13,327 nt of DNA from CANRPC01 sp964456095 (lineage in GTDB: Bacteria > Bacillota_I > Bacilli_A > RFN20 > CAG-449), in the NCBI GenBank assembly GCA_964456095.1, contig CAYVZF010000039.1, positions 1-13,327 on the forward strand, in the 5' to 3' direction. The position numbers were made by a program, and so were the translations under genes. The notes beneath the pieces are model-generated. The model searched no databases. It was not told the DNA's origin and saw only the letters and a list, made by a program, of their open reading frames with translations. This document shows, in pieces, positions 1 through 6,361 of this stretch (positions within the stretch are counted from its first letter, which is position 1; each line of letters opens with the position of its first letter).

Positions 1-1
1 A

Positions 2-412
2 TTACTTTGAATAGTTTGTAACACTAGATTTTAGGGGGTGTATCCCAAAGACAGGATTGAAAATTATAACGAAATTCCCTTCATAATTAATTTTATCAAC
101 ATTATCATCTAATAGATTGAAAGATTTGGTTTGTTTAAGAGCGATTTCAATGTTATTACTATTTGGAATCATTAACGTCATATTTTTTAAAGATACAAAA
201 TCAACAAAAATAAAATACCCATATAAATAAATAAAATTTTCTTTCTTTGTAACCTTTTTAATTTCATATGAATTACCTAAATTATCACTCACTGTGTTAT
301 TAAGATAAGATATATAATATGTGGAAGGCTTATTAGATGGAGATACTTGATTAAAGCACCCAGAGAGCAATACAAACAGTAAAATACATAGACATACTTT
401 AAATTTTTTCAT
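2..412 (-). CDS. Small lipoprotein of unknown function
   Basis: A complete 136-residue protein ending in TAA at the very edge of the window. The N-terminus is a classic lipoprotein signal: basic residues (MKKFK), a hydrophobic stretch, and the lipobox LLSGC with the lipidated cysteine at residue 19. The mature part would therefore be anchored to the outer face of the membrane. The remaining ~115 residues are rich in Asn, Lys, Ile and Phe, contain a second hydrophobic stretch (about residues 62-75) and match no family I recognise. A strong Shine-Dalgarno sequence (GGAGG on the minus strand, plus-strand 417-424) lies at good spacing before the ATG, which supports the start. It lies on the same strand as rnhC but 214 bp downstream of it, and has its own candidate -10 box, so it is probably transcribed separately. 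Lipoprotein assignment is firm; function is unknown. Confidence 0.8.
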   Translation of the reverse strand: MKKFKVCLCILLFVLLSGCFNQVSPSNKPSTYYISYLNNTVSDNLGNSYEIKKVTKKENFIYLYGYFIFVDFVSLKNMTLMIPNSNNIEIALKQTKSFNLLDDNVDKINYEGNFVIIFNPVFGIHPLKSSVTNYSK

Positions 413-447
413 TTTTTCCTCCTTCTTTTTTTCTAAAATTATTAATC

Positions 448-453
448 ATTATA
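448..453 (-). promoter_or_regulatory. Candidate -10 box for the small lipoprotein gene
   Basis: On the minus strand these bases read TATAAT, a perfect sigma-A -10 hexamer, 35 bp upstream of the lipoprotein start codon. No convincing -35 hexamer is visible at 16-18 bp (the bases there are A-rich). In DNA this AT-rich a perfect TATAAT can occur by chance, so this rests on the match and its position only. Confidence 0.4.
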
Positions 454-572
454 CATTGGTCTCACCTCTTTTTTTTAATAATTAATATTTTTTATTTAAA
501 ACAAGATAATTTTTACTTTTAATTATTTTATAATTAACTTTTTAAATTAAAATTATTTTACGGAAGTCAGGG

Positions 573-610
573 AAGTTATTAACTTTAATATTTAAGTTTA
601 ATAACTTTTT
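573..610. other. Hairpin between rnhC and the lipoprotein gene
   Basis: Bases 573-582 (AAGTTATTAA) are the exact inverse of 598-607 (TTAATAACTT), extended by three more pairs past a one-base bulge, with a loop of about 8 nt. A run of T follows on the plus strand (606-610), as for an intrinsic terminator read rightward. The only genes beside it (rnhC upstream, lipoprotein downstream) run leftward, and in that direction no U-tract follows the stem. It may slow or stabilise the rnhC transcript end, act as a protein site, or be a chance AT palindrome. Confidence 0.4.
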
Positions 611-626
611 ATATAATTTTTAGAAT

Positions 627-1517
627 TTAAATCTTACGTTTAATATTTATAAAATTACATTTAGCAACATTTTTTAATTTATCTTTACCATATGTTTTAA
701 TAAAATCATCAATCGCGTTATCAACTACAAATGAAGCTCCTTTTGGAAAATTAAAATTATATTCTTTATTCATTTCTTCTAAAGATTTTAAAAATGAGTA
801 ACGTGATATCATAGATGCAAGAGCAATAGATGGATAATGACTTTCACCTTTTGTAATAAAAATAATATCATTTAATACAACTTCTTGATTACTTAAATAA
901 TTAAAATAATCTTTTTCTGAACAAAACATATCCATATATGCATTATCATATTTAACTTTTTTAGATAATGATAATAATGCTAAGTTATGTAATGTAGATT
1001 TTATTTTATTCATGTTATATCCTTTTTCAATAAATAAATTATATTTATAAGGAGTTAATGTATATTTACAAAATGTTAGTTTTTTAATAATTAATGGAAC
1101 TGTTTTTAAAATATATTCATCAGTTAATTTTTTTGAATCATCAATTTTAATATTAAGATCATTAAACTCATTTTCATCATAATAACAAGCTGTAACAACA
1201 AGTGGACCAAAAACATCACCTGTTCCTACTTCATCACTACCAATTTGACTTTTTAAATCTAAAAAGCATGTTTCTATTTTTTCTTTTTTAATATTTACTT
1301 TTGCATCATTAAAAAATATTTTTGCTTCGTTTAAAGCGTTATCACCTTGAAAAACTACTTTATACCCTTTTTTAGATTCATAAATTGTAATATTAATATC
1401 ATTAGTTTTTGCAAAGAAAGCAATATAACTACCATTATTTTGTATTTGAAAATCTTTATAAAAGTTTATGATTTTATCTTTTTCTTCATTTGTAATAATA
1501 TGTGTAACATAATCCAT
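627..1517 (-). CDS. rnhC: Ribonuclease HIII
   Basis: Cleaves the RNA strand of RNA-DNA hybrids, removing R-loops and primer RNA in the cytoplasm. The 296-residue length suits RNase HIII, which has an extra N-terminal TBP-like substrate-binding domain (here about residues 1-85) before the RNase H fold. The signature GSDEVGTGDVFGPL sits at residues 93-106, with the catalytic pair Asp95-Glu96; the family usually has Tyr where Val102 stands. DSKKL (127-131) and AYMDMF (193-198, likely catalytic Asp196) follow, and the helix PSIALASMISR matches the conserved VAaASiiAR segment. The GSDEVGTGD form separates it from RNase HII. A good ribosome-binding site (AGGTGA on the minus strand, near 1525-1530) precedes the ATG. 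It is divergent from mutS2; in B. subtilis rnhC also lies near mutS2. Confidence 0.95.
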   Translation of the reverse strand: MDYVTHIITNEEKDKIINFYKDFQIQNNGSYIAFFAKTNDINITIYESKKGYKVVFQGDNALNEAKIFFNDAKVNIKKEKIETCFLDLKSQIGSDEVGTGDVFGPLVVTACYYDENEFNDLNIKIDDSKKLTDEYILKTVPLIIKKLTFCKYTLTPYKYNLFIEKGYNMNKIKSTLHNLALLSLSKKVKYDNAYMDMFCSEKDYFNYLSNQEVVLNDIIFITKGESHYPSIALASMISRYSFLKSLEEMNKEYNFNFPKGASFVVDNAIDDFIKTYGKDKLKNVAKCNFINIKRKI

Positions 1518-1599
1518 AAAATACTCACCTAATAAATATTAGCATAAAATAGATGCAAAAAGAATGAGAAAAAAAACTAAAAGTGTTAAACTAATTAAC

Positions 1600-1605
1600 G
1601 GGTGA
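1600..1605 (+). promoter_or_regulatory. Ribosome-binding site that fixes the mutS2 start
   Basis: GGGTGA lies 5 nt before the ATG at 1611, matching the GGTGA half of the anti-Shine-Dalgarno complement at the right distance. A GTG at 1602 would add three residues (MNF) in frame, but it lies inside this site and has no ribosome-binding site of its own. The ATG at 1611 is therefore the better start. Confidence 0.75.
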
Positions 1606-1610
1606 ATTTT

Positions 1611-3914
1611 ATGGATGATATATATACAAAATTAGAATTTAATCATGTTAGAGATAAATTAGCTTCATTTACACATACAGAAATTGCTAAAAATAGAGCA
1701 TTAACGCTTGAAAAACTTGAAGTAGCAGATTTAAAAGAAGAATTAAATGAATTAAAAGAAACATTATATTTTACATCAAAATATAAATCTCTTTATATTG
1801 GTTATCATCGTAATATTATGAAAGATTTAGCGCTTTTAATTAAAGATGGAAGTGCTTCATTACCTTTTTTTGTCTCTGTAAGTGATTTATTAGAGAATAT
1901 TATTGATATACAAAAAAGTTCACCAACTGATGAAAATACTCCAATAATTAATAATTATGTTAAGTCATTAAAACCATTAACATCATTAAAAAGTAAAATT
2001 GATTCTGTTATTTCTAAAGATATGACAATATATGATAATGCTTCATCTAGTTTATCAAATATTCGTTTCCAAATAAAAAAAGAACAAAATGGTCAAAATA
2101 AAATACTTTCTTCACTTATGAATAAATATAGGAACTATCTTAATGATGAAAGAATGGCTTTGAAAAGTGAAGGTCTTACTTTACCAGTTAAGATTACTTA
2201 TAAAAATAGAGTTGAAGGAGTTATAATGGATTATTCTTCTTCAAAAAATACTGCATTTATTATGCCTCTTGAAATTATATTATCAAATAATAAAATTCAA
2301 TCATTAAAAGAAGAAGAAGAACAAGAAATAATAAGAATTCTTAAAGATTTGGCACGTTATGTATCAAAAGAAGTTGATGACATAAGAAAGAATTTATTCA
2401 CTATATCACACCTTGATTATTTATTTGCAAAAGCAAATTATGCTAGTGAGATTAAAGCAAATATTGCCTTAACATCAAATGATAAATTAATTCTATATGA
2501 TGCAAGACATCCACTTATAGATCAAAATAAAGTAATATCTAATTCTTTTATATTAGATGAACAAAAGATCATGTTAATAACTGGACCTAATGCAGGTGGT
2601 AAAACAGTTGCATTAAAAACAGTTGGAATAATTGTTTTAATGCACATGTGTGGATTAGCTATACCAGTTTCTGATAATTCTTGTGTTCCATATTTTGATA
2701 ATATTTTTGTTGATATTGGTGATGATCAATCGCTAAGTGATAATTTATCAACTTTTACATCACATATGAGAGCATTAAAAAAAGCTATTGATGGTGTTGA
2801 TTCTACATCATTAGTTTTAATTGATGAATTAGGAACAGGAACATCTCCTTTAGATGGTGAAGCTTTAGGAATCGGTGTTATTAAATTTTTAAATAATCAA
2901 AATGCATATGCAATATTATCATCACATTATGATGGGCTAAAATCTTTTGCATTAGAAAATGATTATATTTTAAACGCATCAATGATATTTAACGAGGAAA
3001 AATTAAGTCCAACATATAAGATTAGACTTGGTGTTGCGGGTAAAAGTTATGGCTTAGAAGTTGCTTTAAGAGAAGGAATAAATGAAACAATTATTAACTA
3101 TGCAAAAGAATATATTCATGAAAAGAAAAACTCTGATAAAGAACTTGCACTTTCTGAACTTAATAATCGTTTATTAGAAATAGATAATTTAAGAAAAGAA
3201 TTAGAAGAACAAAATAATAAGATGAAAGAAACTTTAAAAGAACAAAATAAAGAATTAAATTTAATTAAAGAAGAAAAAAAGAAACTAGAAGAACATTTTT
3301 CTGAGCAAAAAGAAGAATTATTACAAAAAGCAAAAGAGGAAGTCGAATTAATGATGGAATCTTTTAAATCAAAAAAAGAGCATAAACTTCATGAAGTTAT
3401 TGAAATGAAAAAGAAAATAGATGACAAATTAAATAACGAGGAAGAAATTGAAGAAGATATAGATACATCTATTTTTAAAGTTAATGATTATGTTTTACAT
3501 AAGGAAACTTCACAAAAAGGTACGATTAAATCTATTAATAGAGATAGCGCTTTATTAATTCTTGATTCAGGTTTAACACTAAAAGTAAAACTAACTACAT
3601 TAAGACCCGAAAAGAAAATAGTAAAGAAAACGGTTGATACTTTTACTTCATATTCTAAATTAAATAAAAGTGTTTCATTAGAACTAAATGTTATTGGTTT
3701 AACAGTATCAGAAGCAATTCCTGCAGTTGCTAAATATTTAGATGATGCTAGAACAGTTCATTTTCATAGCGTGCGTATTGTTCATGGATGTGGAACAGGT
3801 ACGTTAAGAAAGGCAATTCATGATTATTTAAAGAAACAACCATTTGTAGAAGATTTTAGACTTGGTGGAATGGGTGAAGGTGGCGTAGGCGCTACTGTGG
3901 TGAAGATAAAATGA
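1611..3914 (+). CDS. mutS2: Endonuclease MutS2 (MutS family ATPase with Smr domain)
   Basis: A 767-residue cytoplasmic ATPase, close to the usual ~785. MutS2 is not a mismatch-repair MutS: it has been linked to suppressing recombination and, in B. subtilis, to splitting collided ribosomes. The N-terminal core and clamp helices (1-310) lead to Walker A GPNAGGKT at 325-332, Walker B LVLIDE ending in Asp405-Glu406, and the switch SSHY with His439. A long Lys/Glu-rich coiled coil covers about 505-617, followed by a KOW-like beta domain (621-667) and a C-terminal Smr domain (690-767) with HGCGTG at 725 and GEGGVGAT near the end. The Smr motif usually written LDLR reads LNVI here (692-695), so nuclease activity is uncertain. 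It overlaps uvrC by ATGA and is probably co-transcribed and translationally coupled with it. The TGA stop shows that TGA is not read as Trp. Confidence 0.95.
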   Translation: MDDIYTKLEFNHVRDKLASFTHTEIAKNRALTLEKLEVADLKEELNELKETLYFTSKYKSLYIGYHRNIMKDLALLIKDGSASLPFFVSVSDLLENIIDIQKSSPTDENTPIINNYVKSLKPLTSLKSKIDSVISKDMTIYDNASSSLSNIRFQIKKEQNGQNKILSSLMNKYRNYLNDERMALKSEGLTLPVKITYKNRVEGVIMDYSSSKNTAFIMPLEIILSNNKIQSLKEEEEQEIIRILKDLARYVSKEVDDIRKNLFTISHLDYLFAKANYASEIKANIALTSNDKLILYDARHPLIDQNKVISNSFILDEQKIMLITGPNAGGKTVALKTVGIIVLMHMCGLAIPVSDNSCVPYFDNIFVDIGDDQSLSDNLSTFTSHMRALKKAIDGVDSTSLVLIDELGTGTSPLDGEALGIGVIKFLNNQNAYAILSSHYDGLKSFALENDYILNASMIFNEEKLSPTYKIRLGVAGKSYGLEVALREGINETIINYAKEYIHEKKNSDKELALSELNNRLLEIDNLRKELEEQNNKMKETLKEQNKELNLIKEEKKKLEEHFSEQKEELLQKAKEEVELMMESFKSKKEHKLHEVIEMKKKIDDKLNNEEEIEEDIDTSIFKVNDYVLHKETSQKGTIKSINRDSALLILDSGLTLKVKLTTLRPEKKIVKKTVDTFTSYSKLNKSVSLELNVIGLTVSEAIPAVAKYLDDARTVHFHSVRIVHGCGTGTLRKAIHDYLKKQPFVEDFRLGGMGEGGVGATVVKIK

Positions 3915-5662
3915 CATCATTATTAAAAGCTAAAATTGACTTATTAAAAGATGTTCCTGGAACATATTTAATGAAAGATAAAAATGGAAAAATTATTTAT
4001 GTAGGTAAGGCTAAATCTTTAATTAAACGAGTTAAACAATATTTTTATAGGCCTCAAGTTGGTAAAGTTTTTTTGATGGTAAGAGAAATTGTTGATTTTG
4101 ATACGATTGAAACTACATCAGAAAAAGAAGCATTATTATTAGAACTAAATCTAATTCAAAAGTATTATCCTAAATATAATATATTGCTTAAAGATGGTAA
4201 GACTTATCCTTATATCGCTTTAAAAAAGATTGGTGACCCTGAATTAAAAGTTGTCTACAAAGATAAAGATAAAAAATATCAATATTTTGGACCATATCCA
4301 TCAAGTAAGTCTTGTTATCAAACAATAGAATTATTACATAAAATATTTCCTATTAGGAAATGCAAGAATATACCTTCTACACCTTGTATCTATTATCATA
4401 TGGGACAATGTATTGGACCATGTGTTAATAAAATATCTAAAGAAGTGTATGAAAAATATGTTTATGATATTGTTAAAATATTAAAAGGTGATGTTTCTAA
4501 AATAACTATTGCTTATAAAGAAAAAATAAAAGAAGCATCAGAAAACCTTGAATTTGAAAAAGCAAAAGAATATAAGGATATTCTAGATAGTTTGAATTAT
4601 ATTGCAGAAAAACAAAGTATAATTACAAATGATAATGTTTCTCGTGATGTAATTGCAATCTCTCAAAGAGACTACTATTTTGCATTAACTATATTAACTT
4701 ATAGAAATGGTAGATTATTAGGAAAAAATAGTTTTGTTATCGAAAGCGAAGAAGATATTGTAGAACAAGAGATTTCATTACTATTTCAATATTATAAAAC
4801 TAGAGATATACCAAAACAGATTATTCTTGCAGATCAAAATGTTAAAAATAGATTAGAAAGTATATTAAATGTTAATATTATTGTTCCATCTAGAGGATAT
4901 AAAAAAGATTTACTTTTAATCGCGCTTGAAAATGCAAAAGCATCTTTAGATGAACATTTTATGACCGCTAGACTGGAAGATGATATGCTTCAAACATTAA
5001 ATGATTTAGGTGAATTATTAAATATAAACACACCATTGAGAATTGAATTATTTGATAATTCACATTTACAAGGTGAAGAACCAATCGGAGCAATGGTATG
5101 TTTTGTTAATGGCTTAAAAGCACCATCATTATATCGTAAATATAATATAAAAAAATCATCCGGTAAAGATGATTTAGCATCAATGAAAGAAGTAATATAT
5201 CGTAGATATAAAAGATTAAAAGAAGAAAATAAAACATTCCCTGATCTAATAGTAGTCGATGGAGGAGAAAATCAAATTAATGCCGCTTTAACTGCGTTAA
5301 AAGAACTTGAATTAGATATAACAGTTGTAGGACTTTGTAAAGATAATAAGCATCATACATCATATTTATTAAAAGATGGAATACAATATTCATTAAAAGA
5401 TAATGAAAAACTATTTATGTTTTTAGTTAGAATGCAAGATGAAGTACATAGATTTGCTATAACTTTTCATAGAAATAAAAGATCGAAAAAAATAAAATCG
5501 AGTTTCTTTGATGATATAGAAGGAATTGGAATAAAAAGAAAAGAATTGTTATTAAAAACATATCCATCTTTAAATGAATTAAAAAATGCCACAAAAGAAG
5601 AATTAATAACAATAGTACCTGAAAAAGTTGCTATAAATATATTAAATAAGATTAATAAGTAG
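3911..5662 (+). CDS. uvrC: Excinuclease ABC subunit C
   Basis: The nuclease of nucleotide excision repair, which cuts on both sides of a lesion after UvrA and UvrB load. At 583 residues it is near the family norm (~590-610). The N-terminal GIY-YIG domain, which makes the 3' cut, shows PGTYLMKD (16-23) and IYVGKAK (29-35). Cysteines at 151, 159, 167 and 171 correspond to the conserved cluster reported to bind an iron-sulfur centre in UvrC. A UVR (UvrB-binding) helical pair lies at about 200-235. The RNase H-like domain, which makes the 5' cut, carries FDNSH with Asp382, VVDGG with Asp450, and HRFAITFHR with His513. A helix-hairpin-helix DNA-binding tail fills about 530-583. It starts inside the mutS2 stop codon, with GGTGAAG just upstream as ribosome-binding site. 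No abnormality is visible. Confidence 0.96.
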   Translation: MTSLLKAKIDLLKDVPGTYLMKDKNGKIIYVGKAKSLIKRVKQYFYRPQVGKVFLMVREIVDFDTIETTSEKEALLLELNLIQKYYPKYNILLKDGKTYPYIALKKIGDPELKVVYKDKDKKYQYFGPYPSSKSCYQTIELLHKIFPIRKCKNIPSTPCIYYHMGQCIGPCVNKISKEVYEKYVYDIVKILKGDVSKITIAYKEKIKEASENLEFEKAKEYKDILDSLNYIAEKQSIITNDNVSRDVIAISQRDYYFALTILTYRNGRLLGKNSFVIESEEDIVEQEISLLFQYYKTRDIPKQIILADQNVKNRLESILNVNIIVPSRGYKKDLLLIALENAKASLDEHFMTARLEDDMLQTLNDLGELLNINTPLRIELFDNSHLQGEEPIGAMVCFVNGLKAPSLYRKYNIKKSSGKDDLASMKEVIYRRYKRLKEENKTFPDLIVVDGGENQINAALTALKELELDITVVGLCKDNKHHTSYLLKDGIQYSLKDNEKLFMFLVRMQDEVHRFAITFHRNKRSKKIKSSFFDDIEGIGIKRKELLLKTYPSLNELKNATKEELITIVPEKVAINILNKINK

Positions 5663-5703
5663 CAAATATTATTAATATTCATAAATTATATTGAGGGAAA
5701 GAT

Positions 5704-5907
5704 ATGCCTTATATATTAACTAAAAGAGAAAAGGAAGTATTTAACCTTCTAATACAAAATTTAACAACAAAAGAAATTGCTTCAAAGTTATTTATATCTG
5801 AAAAAACTGTTAGAAATCATATTTCTAATGTTATGCAAAAACTTGGTGTTCGTGGTAGGGCACAAGCTGTAATAGAATTAATTAGAATGAATGAACTTTC
5901 TTTATAG
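5704..5907 (+). CDS. gerE: GerE-like LuxR-type transcriptional regulator
   Basis: A 67-residue protein that is almost entirely one LuxR/GerE helix-turn-helix domain, with no receiver or ligand domain. The opening LTKREKEVFNLL, the central TTKEIASKLFISEKTVRNHI (residues 23-42, including the recognition helix) and the ending QAVIELIRMNEL closely resemble B. subtilis GerE as I recall it (74 residues), with a slightly shorter N-terminus. GerE is the last mother-cell regulator of sporulation; it acts with sigma-K to switch coat and cortex genes on or off. The ribosome-binding site GAGGG (5693-5697) precedes the ATG at good spacing. It lies 41 bp after uvrC and is followed directly by a terminator. 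Position supports the name: gerE lies between uvrC and racE-gerM in B. subtilis, and murI-gerM lie further along here. A generic LuxR-domain protein is the alternative. Confidence 0.85.
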   Translation: MPYILTKREKEVFNLLIQNLTTKEIASKLFISEKTVRNHISNVMQKLGVRGRAQAVIELIRMNELSL

Positions 5908-5935
5908 CCTTTATTAAGTTAAGGGCTATTTTTCT
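5905..5935 (+). terminator. Intrinsic terminator of gerE
   Basis: The stem TAGCCTTTA (5905-5913) pairs with TAAGGGCTA (5920-5928) around a 6-nt loop, giving nine base pairs with one G-U pair. A run of seven T, then CTTT, follows. The stem starts on the gerE stop codon itself. It should end the mutS2-uvrC-gerE transcript and separate it from the toxin-antitoxin operon. Confidence 0.85.
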
Positions 5936-5994
5936 TTGTTAAAAATTAAATAATTTAAATTAAATATTTACAATGATATTAGTTTTTATTATAG

Positions 5995-6018
5995 TATAAT
6001 TAACCTTTGAGGTTAATT
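5995..6018 (+). promoter_or_regulatory. Promoter -10 box and palindromic operator of the toxin-antitoxin operon
   Basis: TATAAT at 5995-6000 is a perfect -10 hexamer; a -35 box is not clear (TTTACA at 5967-5972 is too far away). Overlapping its last bases is a perfect 8-bp inverted repeat, AATTAACC (5998-6005) and GGTTAATT (6011-6018), with a 5-bp spacer TTTGA. A transcription start about 7 bp after the -10 falls inside the palindrome, so a bound repressor would block transcription. HigA-type antitoxins normally repress their own operon by binding such palindromes, so this is the likely HigA operator. The repeat is also followed by T residues and could be mistaken for a terminator. Confidence 0.65.
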
Positions 6019-6026
6019 TTTTTAGC

Positions 6027-6033
6027 GAGGTGA
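6027..6033 (+). promoter_or_regulatory. Ribosome-binding site supporting a TTG start for higB
   Basis: GAGGTGA is a perfect seven-base match to the 16S anti-Shine-Dalgarno. Counted from GAGG it lies 7 nt before the TTG at 6038. No ATG lies in frame near the start of the RelE/HigB homology, so TTG is the best start, which would keep toxin translation low. Confidence 0.75.
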
Positions 6034-6037
6034 TTTT

Positions 6038-6334
6038 TTGGAAATTGAATATAAGAATAAAAGCATTAAGAAAATATGTGAAAATGCCTTTATAGCAGAA
6101 CATAAATATGGACAAAAAATGGCTGAAAAAATACATCAAAGAATTGATGAAATTAAAGCTGCAGATTCTGTAGAGATGATGATTAAATATAGAATCGGTC
6201 GTTGCCATATGCTGCATCAAAATCGTAAAAATCAATATGCTGTTGATTTGATACATCCATATCGTTTGCTATTTGAAAAGATTGAAAACGAAATACGTGT
6301 TGTAAATATTATTGAAATTGTGGATTATCATTAG
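6038..6334 (+). CDS. higB: HigB-type toxin (RelE superfamily mRNA interferase)
   Basis: A 98-residue protein of the size and pattern of HigB/RelE toxins, which cut mRNA on the translating ribosome. It begins with a short strand and basic residues (IEYKNKSIKKI), continues through helices (AEKIHQRIDEIKAA), then the beta-sheet core GRCHMLHQNRKNQYAVDL and HPYRLLFE, and ends in IIEIVDYH; the terminal DYH and the GRCH-L--R--QYA motif are typical of HigB. Translation starts at TTG behind a perfect ribosome-binding site. It precedes its antitoxin gene by 27 bp, the toxin-first order that distinguishes higBA from most toxin-antitoxin pairs, and shares the palindromic promoter upstream. The catalytic core looks complete, so it is probably active. 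The subfamily name is from motifs and partner, not a search. Confidence 0.85.
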   Translation: MEIEYKNKSIKKICENAFIAEHKYGQKMAEKIHQRIDEIKAADSVEMMIKYRIGRCHMLHQNRKNQYAVDLIHPYRLLFEKIENEIRVVNIIEIVDYH

Positions 6335-6348
6335 TAGTTTGTTATGTC

Positions 6349-6356
6349 AGGAGGAG
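6349..6356 (+). promoter_or_regulatory. Ribosome-binding site that fixes the higA start
   Basis: AGGAGGAG is a full consensus site and ends 5 nt before the ATG at 6362. An in-frame ATG at 6344 would overlap this site and add six residues (MSGGVI) unlike any HigA start, so 6362 is preferred. The strong site, against the TTG-started toxin gene, fits antitoxin being made in excess. Confidence 0.8.
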
Positions 6357-6361
6357 TTATT

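Noticed and set aside
1347..1532. Plus-strand 61-codon frame over the start of rnhC
   Set aside because: It is Ile/Phe-rich low-complexity sequence opposite well-supported rnhC coding sequence and lacks a ribosome-binding site.
1602..1610. GTG start for mutS2, adding three residues
   Set aside because: The GTG lies within the GGGTGA ribosome-binding site of the ATG at 1611 and has none of its own.
3912..3914. Mycoplasma-type genetic code (TGA as Trp), suggested by the very low GC
   Set aside because: mutS2 stops at TGA with a normal family C-terminus, and Trp positions such as the WWW in the tocopherol-cyclase-family protein are all TGG.
5680..5688. CATAAATTA upstream of gerE, a match to the sigma-K -10 consensus CATANNNTA
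   Set aside because: Attractive because B. subtilis gerE is sigma-K dependent, but the transcript would begin around 5694-5696, inside the ribosome-binding site, and no AC -35 element lies at the right spacing. In AT-rich DNA the match may be chance.
5998..6024. Hairpin plus T-run before higB read as an intrinsic terminator
   Set aside because: It sits directly on a -10 box and ahead of a perfect ribosome-binding site, and a proper gerE terminator already exists at 5905-5935. An operator role explains it better.
6344..6361. Earlier ATG for higA, adding six residues
   Set aside because: It overlaps the AGGAGG ribosome-binding site, which is well placed for the ATG at 6362.
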